Assembly: GCF_900091435.1 (NCBI RefSeq)
Contig: NZ_FMCS01000001.1
Coordinates: 619,512 to 683,511, forward strand
Length of the DNA stretch: 64,000 nt
Direction: 5' to 3'
Source of the DNA: Micromonospora chaiyaphumensis
GTDB taxonomy: Bacteria; Actinomycetota; Actinomycetes; Mycobacteriales; Micromonosporaceae
The position numbers and the translations under genes are program-made. Position 1 is the first letter of the stretch. Each line of letters starts with the position of its first letter. Below, piece after piece: positions 59,649 to 64,000 of this stretch. The notes below the pieces were generated by a model. It saw only the letters and a program-made list of their open reading frames with translations, was not told where the DNA came from and did no database searches.

Positions 59649-60751
59649 GCCCGAACCCCTCCTGCCGTCCCGGCCGCGACGGCGGGGGTCGCCCCCGCCG
59701 CGGCGAGTTCGCGTTCCTTGGCCTCGTAGAGCGCCTTGATGTTGCCGCTGCCGAAGGTGCGCGCCCCGCGCCGCTCGATGAGTTCGAGGAAGAGGGTGCG
59801 GCGCACGTGCATCGACTCGGTGAAGATCTGCAGCAGCTGGCCGTCGTGGTCCGAGTCGACCAGGATGCTCAGGTCGCGCAGCCGGTCCAGCGGCGCGTCC
59901 ACCTTGCCGACCCGCCGTTCCAGGTCGTCGTAGTAGGCGTCCGGGGTGCCGGCGAAGCGCACCCCCCGGCCGGCGAGGGCGCCGACCGCCGTGACGATGT
60001 CGTCGGTGCGCAGCCCGAGGTGCTGCACCCCGGCGCCGGCGTGCCAGCGCAGGAAGTCCTCGATCTGCCCGGGCCGCCGGCTGGTGTCCGGCTCCAGGAG
60101 CACGAGGGTCACCCGCCCCGACGGGCTCTGCACCACCTTCGAGTTCATGGCCTGCCCGGCCACCTCGATGTGCTCCTCGAAGATCTGCGCGAAGCCGAAG
60201 ACCTTCTCGTAGTGCCCGATCGTCTCGTCGAGCTGGCCCGGCGGCACGCAGACCGCCAGGTGGTCGATCTCGGCGAGCAGCGCGCCGTCCCCGCCGCCGG
60301 GCAGCGCCTCGACGGCGCCGGGCAGGAACGCCGCCCGGTCGCCGCGCCGCTCGACCAGCCGGTGCACCACGTCGCCGAAGCCGCCCACCTCGGCGGTCAC
60401 CACCTCGGCCTCCGCCCCGGTGAAGGTGCGCGGCGCGGTCACCCCGGTCGCACCCCGGGCCACCAGCTCCGCGTACGCCCCGGCGGCGTCGTCGACCTCC
60501 AGGGCCACCACGGCGATGCCGTCGCCGTGCCGGTGCACGTACGTCGAGGCCGGGTGCTCGGCGGTCAGCCCGCTGGTGAGCACCATCCGGACGGCGCCCT
60601 GTTCGAGAAGCAGCGAGCGCTGCCCCGCCAGGCCGGTCTCCGGACCGCCCTGCCCCCGCAGCCGGAAGCCGACGGCGGTCTCGAAGTAGAAGGCGGCCTG
60701 GCGGGCGTCCCCCACGTAGAGCTCGATGTGGTCTATTCCGTTGATGTCCAT
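59645..60751 (-). CDS. hmaS: 4-hydroxymandelate synthase
   Basis: A 368-residue Fe(II) dioxygenase of the HPPD family. Iron ligands are His164 (IDHLAV), His244 (VQHLGL) and Glu323 (FLELIERRG), a constant 3-residue offset from the ligands of A. orientalis HmaS as I recall them. The C-terminal pattern TRxLFLELIERRGARTFGSGNIKALYEA is of the HmaS type. It converts 4-hydroxyphenylpyruvate to 4-hydroxymandelate. The main alternative is 4-hydroxyphenylpyruvate dioxygenase of tyrosine breakdown, but hmo and hpgT in the window favour HmaS. The start shows AAAGG upstream. Confidence 0.9.
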   Translation of the reverse strand: MDINGIDHIELYVGDARQAAFYFETAVGFRLRGQGGPETGLAGQRSLLLEQGAVRMVLTSGLTAEHPASTYVHRHGDGIAVVALEVDDAAGAYAELVARGATGVTAPRTFTGAEAEVVTAEVGGFGDVVHRLVERRGDRAAFLPGAVEALPGGGDGALLAEIDHLAVCVPPGQLDETIGHYEKVFGFAQIFEEHIEVAGQAMNSKVVQSPSGRVTLVLLEPDTSRRPGQIEDFLRWHAGAGVQHLGLRTDDIVTAVGALAGRGVRFAGTPDAYYDDLERRVGKVDAPLDRLRDLSILVDSDHDGQLLQIFTESMHVRRTLFLELIERRGARTFGSGNIKALYEAKERELAAAGATPAVAAGTAGGVRA

Positions 60752-60788
60752 CGGTAGCCTTTCCCCCTGTTCCCCCCCGTGACTGCGA

Positions 60789-60806
60789 CCCGGGCGTCCG
60801 CCCGGG
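60789..60806 (-). other. Short hairpin in the gap between the ketosynthase gene and hmaS
   Basis: CCCGGGCG (60789-60796) and CGCCCGGG (60799-60806) pair perfectly within the only notable gap (64 bp) of the operon. It may tune expression between the upstream and downstream halves. No T-run. Confidence 0.4.
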
Positions 60807-60815
60807 GTGTTCCGA

Positions 60816-62126
60816 TCAGTTCGTCTCGGCGGCCCGCCGGGCCGGTGCCGACCACTCCGGCCCGGCGCGTCTGTCGCCGCGCCGCGACCCGGAGCGGTCG
60901 GCCGACACCCGGCGCAGCAGCAGGCTGACGTTCTGGCCGCCGAACCCGAACGAGTTGGTCAGCGCGTGGTCCGCCCGAGTGACCCGGGGTGCGGCGCGGA
61001 CGTGGTCCGCCTCGCAGTCCGGGTCCGGGTCGTCGAGGTGGTAGGTGGGCGGGAGCAGCCCCCGCCCGAGGGCGAGGGCGGTGGCCGCCGCCTCCAGCAC
61101 GCCGGAGGCGCCGAGCAGGTGCCCGGTGAGCGCCTTGGTGGAGCTGACCGGCACCCCGCCGGCACCGAACACCGCGGCGAGCGCGGTGGTCTCGGCGATG
61201 TCGCCGAGCTTGGTGCCGGTGCCGTGCGCGTTGACGTAGCCGACGTCGGCCGGCGTCACGCCCCCGCCGGCCAGCGCCCGGCGCATGCAGGCCGCCGCCC
61301 CGGCGCCGTCCGGCCGGGGCGCGGTCGGGTGGTGGGCGTCGGTGTTCACCCCGTAGCCGGCGACCTCGGCGTAGCCGGCGACCCCCCGGGCGGCGGCGTG
61401 CTCGGCGCGTTCCAGCACCAGCAGCGCCGCCCCCTCGGCGAGCACGAACCCGTTGCGCCGCTTGTCGAACGGGCGGCTGGCCTCGGTGGGCTCGTCCCAG
61501 CCCCGGGCCAGCGCCCGGGCGTTGCCGAACGTGTCGGCGAAGGTCGGGAAGAGCGGCGCCTCGCTCGCCCCGCAGACCACCACGTCGGCCTCGCCGGCCC
61601 GGATGAGGCGTACCCCGTCGGCCACCGCCTGGGCGCCCGAGGCGCAGGCGGTGCCCACCGCGGAGCTGTAGCCCCGGATGCCGTGGGCGATGGCGATCCG
61701 GGCCGACGGCATGTTCGGCAGGATCCCGGTGAGCAGGTACGGGCTGACCGCCGCCCGGCCCCGCGCGGCGCGGGCCAGGACCTGGCTCTCCAGCGTGGAC
61801 ATCCCGCCGACCCCGCCGACGATCACGCCGATCCGCTCCGGGTCGACGTCCCGCCCCACCTCGATGCCGGCGTCGGCGAGCGCCTCGGCGGCGGTGAGCA
61901 GGGCGAGCAGCACGACCCGGTCGAGCACCTTGGTCTCCGGGCCGGAGGCGACGCTGCGCGGGTCGATCTCCGGCAGGATCCCGGCCACCTCGAGGCTGTC
62001 CCGGGCCGGGTGCCCCTCGGGCGGCCGGCGCAGCCCGGACCGCCCGGTGGTGAGCGCCGTGAAGGTCTCCTCGACGCCCCGGCCGGCCGGGGTGAACAAC
62101 CCCATGCCGGTGACGACGGCGCTCAT
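60816..62126 (-). CDS. Beta-ketoacyl synthase (FabF / type II PKS-like)
   Basis: A 436-residue ketosynthase with all catalytic residues: Cys161 (GTACASGAQ), His301 (NAHGTGT), Lys331 and His336 (KALTGHLLGASG), and the closing NSFGFGGQN. Length and sequence fit a discrete FabF-like condensing enzyme rather than a modular PKS domain. No acyl carrier protein, ketoreductase or malonyl transferase lies in the window. ATGA overlap with the upstream AMP ligase suggests it accepts an acyl group activated by that ligase. The C-terminal ~25 residues are a basic extension. Confidence 0.93.
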   Translation of the reverse strand: MSAVVTGMGLFTPAGRGVEETFTALTTGRSGLRRPPEGHPARDSLEVAGILPEIDPRSVASGPETKVLDRVVLLALLTAAEALADAGIEVGRDVDPERIGVIVGGVGGMSTLESQVLARAARGRAAVSPYLLTGILPNMPSARIAIAHGIRGYSSAVGTACASGAQAVADGVRLIRAGEADVVVCGASEAPLFPTFADTFGNARALARGWDEPTEASRPFDKRRNGFVLAEGAALLVLERAEHAAARGVAGYAEVAGYGVNTDAHHPTAPRPDGAGAAACMRRALAGGGVTPADVGYVNAHGTGTKLGDIAETTALAAVFGAGGVPVSSTKALTGHLLGASGVLEAAATALALGRGLLPPTYHLDDPDPDCEADHVRAAPRVTRADHALTNSFGFGGQNVSLLLRRVSADRSGSRRGDRRAGPEWSAPARRAAETN

Positions 62127-63739
62127 GACGGGGTCTCGGCGAGGTAGCGCTCGCGCAGCGCCACCTTGCGGACCTTGCCGGTCACGGTGACCGGGATGTC
62201 GTCGGCGCGCACCGGCACGACCCGGCGCAGGGTGGCGGCCAGGTCCGGCCCGATCGCGGCGCGGATCCGCGCGCTGCGGTCCTCGGCCGGGTCCACCCCG
62301 GCGGCCAGTTCCAGCAGCACGTCGGTCACCACCGCGCCGCCCTCGGAGACGATCACCACGGTGCAGTCGGTGACGTCGGCGCAGGCGGCGAGGATCCGCT
62401 CCTCGGACAGCGCCGTGAAGAACCGCGTCCCGTCGCCCGCCTCGACCGAGTCCACCGCCCGGTCCAGGTGGTAGTAGCGGCCGTCGGCGTCGGCGTGGAC
62501 CAGGTCGCCGGTGAGGTACCAGCCGCGCAGCCGGGACCGGTAGGTGGTGACCGAGTCGTTCCAGTAGCCGCGGAACAGCGACGGCGAGTCGATGCCCAGC
62601 CAGCCGACCTGCCCGGGCGGCAGCTCGTTGCCCGCCTCGTCGAGCACGGCCACCTTGGTGAACCGGTACGGGCGGCCGACGCAGCGGCCGTACCGGTCGG
62701 TGTCGACGGTGTGGGTGATGTGGAACATCGAGTGCCCCATCTCGCTGGAGCCGAGCCCGTCGATGAACACCGAGCCGGGCACCCGGGTCACCCCGTCGCG
62801 GGTCATCACGTCCCGCGAGCCCACCTTCACGAGCCGGCGCACGTGCGGCTCGTGCGAGCAGTCGCCGGTGTTGAACCACAGCCGCACCGAGTCCAGGTCG
62901 TACGCGGACAGGTCGAAGCGGGCCAGCTCGGCCCAGGTGACGGAGAACCCGAACACGCCGTCCGGCCGCCAGCGCTGGATGGCGTCGAGCACCCGCTCAC
63001 CGCCCTGCTCGGAGAGGAGGTACATCTCCGCGCGGTTGCCCAGCGCCTGGTTGACCATGAGCACGGTCGCGGTGTGCGGGGCGGGCAGCGCGTTGAGGAT
63101 CCGGCTCGTGCCCTGCGCCTGCGGCATGGCGAGCAGGTGCCGGGTGGCGGCGAAGAGGCTGGCGTGCGAGTGCAGCACCGCCTTCGGCACCCCGGTGGTG
63201 CCCGAGGTGTGGGTGATGACGATCGGGTCGTCGTCGTGGTGCCGGTAGTGCGGCGGGGCCGCGGCCGGGTCGCCGCCACCCGCCTCGGCGGACTCGCCGA
63301 GCAGGGGCGCCCCCAGGGCGTGCCCCTGCAGGGCCGCGGCGTGCGCGGCGTCGGCGAGCACCCCGGTGGCACGCAGCCGGCGGATGTACTCGGCGGCGAT
63401 CTCCGGCCGCAGCCGGCCGTTCATCAGCGCGGGGATCGCGCCGAGCCGGGCCAGCGCCAGGAACGACAGCACCATGTCGGCGGCGGCGCCGGCCCAGACG
63501 GCGACCGCGTCCCGTGGCCCGACCCCGCGCTCGTGCAGCCAGGCGGCCCGGGCGGCGACCAGCTCGTCGAGCCGGCCCAGGGTCAGCGGAGTGTCGGCCG
63601 GGTGGCCGTCGACCGCGGTGTCGAAGGTGAGTCCCGGACCGTCCGGGTCGGCACCGTGGGCCAGCACCCGGGCGAGCACGTTCCCCGCGCCCAGCTCGGT
63701 GTCGGCCGCGAGGGCGCCGCGCAGTCCCTTCGTCCTCAT
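62123..63739 (-). CDS. AMP-dependent acyl/aryl-CoA synthetase or ligase, second copy
   Basis: A 538-residue ANL enzyme. Motifs: ITHTSGTTGVPKAVLHSH (A3), GLGSSEMGH (A5), YLTGDLVHADADGRYYHLDR (A7), and VTGKVRKVALRERY with the A10 Lys. It differs clearly from the ligase at 46.6 kb, so the two probably activate different acids. The start ATG 63739 is preferred, with the upstream frame being antisense-like. Coupled by ATGA to both neighbours. Confidence 0.9.
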   Translation of the reverse strand: MRTKGLRGALAADTELGAGNVLARVLAHGADPDGPGLTFDTAVDGHPADTPLTLGRLDELVAARAAWLHERGVGPRDAVAVWAGAAADMVLSFLALARLGAIPALMNGRLRPEIAAEYIRRLRATGVLADAAHAAALQGHALGAPLLGESAEAGGGDPAAAPPHYRHHDDDPIVITHTSGTTGVPKAVLHSHASLFAATRHLLAMPQAQGTSRILNALPAPHTATVLMVNQALGNRAEMYLLSEQGGERVLDAIQRWRPDGVFGFSVTWAELARFDLSAYDLDSVRLWFNTGDCSHEPHVRRLVKVGSRDVMTRDGVTRVPGSVFIDGLGSSEMGHSMFHITHTVDTDRYGRCVGRPYRFTKVAVLDEAGNELPPGQVGWLGIDSPSLFRGYWNDSVTTYRSRLRGWYLTGDLVHADADGRYYHLDRAVDSVEAGDGTRFFTALSEERILAACADVTDCTVVIVSEGGAVVTDVLLELAAGVDPAEDRSARIRAAIGPDLAATLRRVVPVRADDIPVTVTGKVRKVALRERYLAETPS

Positions 63740-64000
63740 TGACGTGTTCCCTCCCCCAGCAGCACCGCGGTCGCCTCGCCCGGCGTACCGTCCGGTGCCT
63801 GTTCGATCAGGACCAGCAACGCCTGCGCGGCGTCGCCGTCGTACAGCAGCAGGTCCGCCTCCGCCATGCCCTCGGCCCGCGGGTCCCCCGTCGGGCTCAG
63901 GCACACCACCGGCCCGTCCAGTCCCCAGCGCGCCGCGACGTGCCCGGCCACGCTGTTCGGCACCGACTGGAAGAAGAACAGCGGACCGACCCGGCCGCCG
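63736..64000 (-). CDS. Beta-ketoacyl-synthase-like N-terminal-domain protein, partial (5' end beyond the window)
   Basis: The last ~87 codons of a gene entering from the right edge. The readable part includes LFFFQSVPNSVAGHVAARWG, LDGPVVCLS and a short alpha/beta end LLLYDGDAAQALLVLIEQA. This resembles the small Ketoacyl-synt_2 family (PF13723), seen next to true ketosynthases in aryl-polyene and other clusters, which lacks the full catalytic set. It suggests a heterodimer or accessory to the intact ketosynthase. Stop TGA overlaps the ligase ATG. Confidence 0.6.
   Translation of the reverse strand, partial: GGRVGPLFFFQSVPNSVAGHVAARWGLDGPVVCLSPTGDPRAEGMAEADLLLYDGDAAQALLVLIEQAPDGTPGEATAVLLGEGTRQ

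Noticed and set aside
59645..60751. Calling this gene 4-hydroxyphenylpyruvate dioxygenase
   Set aside because: The same family and iron ligands fit both, but hmo and hpgT in the window and the C-terminal pattern favour 4-hydroxymandelate synthase. It remains the main alternative.

Overview
The window looks like a chromosomal segment of a filamentous actinomycete, most likely a member of the Micromonosporaceae (Micromonospora-like). The DNA is very GC-rich, third codon positions are almost always G or C, GTG starts and ATGA/GTGA stop-start overlaps are common, and actinobacterial markers are present: Lsr2, a Lon gene with a HAIR (HspR) operator, a DICT-domain protein, a bkd operon with its Lrp-type regulator, and a ZTP riboswitch before glyA. 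No tRNA, rRNA, CRISPR array, transposase or phage gene was seen.

Layout. 1-6.4 kb: a 2H phosphoesterase, a secreted GH43 enzyme, an ArsR-type regulator, and a two-component system divergent from a membrane protein. 6.5-12.4 kb: DEAD-box helicase, Lon, Lsr2 and a PP2C-like phosphatase. 12.4-19.3 kb: a secreted protein with a Gly/Asn/Gln linker, a DUF2726-like protein, a GNAT acetyltransferase, a DICT/degenerate-GGDEF protein, an Asp23/Gls24 envelope operon and a BtuF-like protein. 19.3-25.4 kb: DoxX, FKBP, STAS, an SMP-30-like protein, an L,D-transpeptidase and a beta-helix protein. 25.4-31.4 kb: the bkdABC operon with divergent bkdR, a LigD-type polymerase and small proteins. 31.5-40.2 kb: a histidine phosphatase, NAD(P)H-hydrate dehydratase, a secreted subtilase, hemerythrin, an SDR, riboswitch-controlled glyA, a repeat-rich gap and ribulokinase.

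From 40.25 kb the content becomes specialised metabolism. One minus-strand operon (40.25-44.99 kb) carries a 4-hydroxyphenylglycine aminotransferase (HpgT), 4-hydroxymandelate oxidase (Hmo), an esterase and a P450; a secreted SGNH esterase, an AMP ligase and an MFS exporter follow. A second, tightly coupled minus-strand operon (64.0 to 54.6 kb, entering from beyond the right edge) carries a ketoacyl-synthase-like protein, an AMP ligase, an intact ketosynthase, 4-hydroxymandelate synthase (HmaS), a phytanoyl-CoA-type dioxygenase, a DUF3050 heme-oxygenase-like protein, an E1 alpha/beta pair and an ATP-grasp-like ligase. HmaS, Hmo and HpgT together give the three-step route from 4-hydroxyphenylpyruvate to 4-hydroxyphenylglycine, but split between two operons about 15 kb apart. 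The orphan E1 pair and ketosynthase suggest that part of the flux may instead become an aroyl starter unit. The genes between (49.4-54.6 kb) look like ordinary accessory genes. No NRPS or large PKS gene lies inside the window, so the product cannot be named.

The most unusual non-coding feature is a family of three palindromes of about 60 bp (37.98, 38.13 and 52.97 kb) with TTGATCAA ends. The third copy supplies the stop codons of both convergent genes around it.
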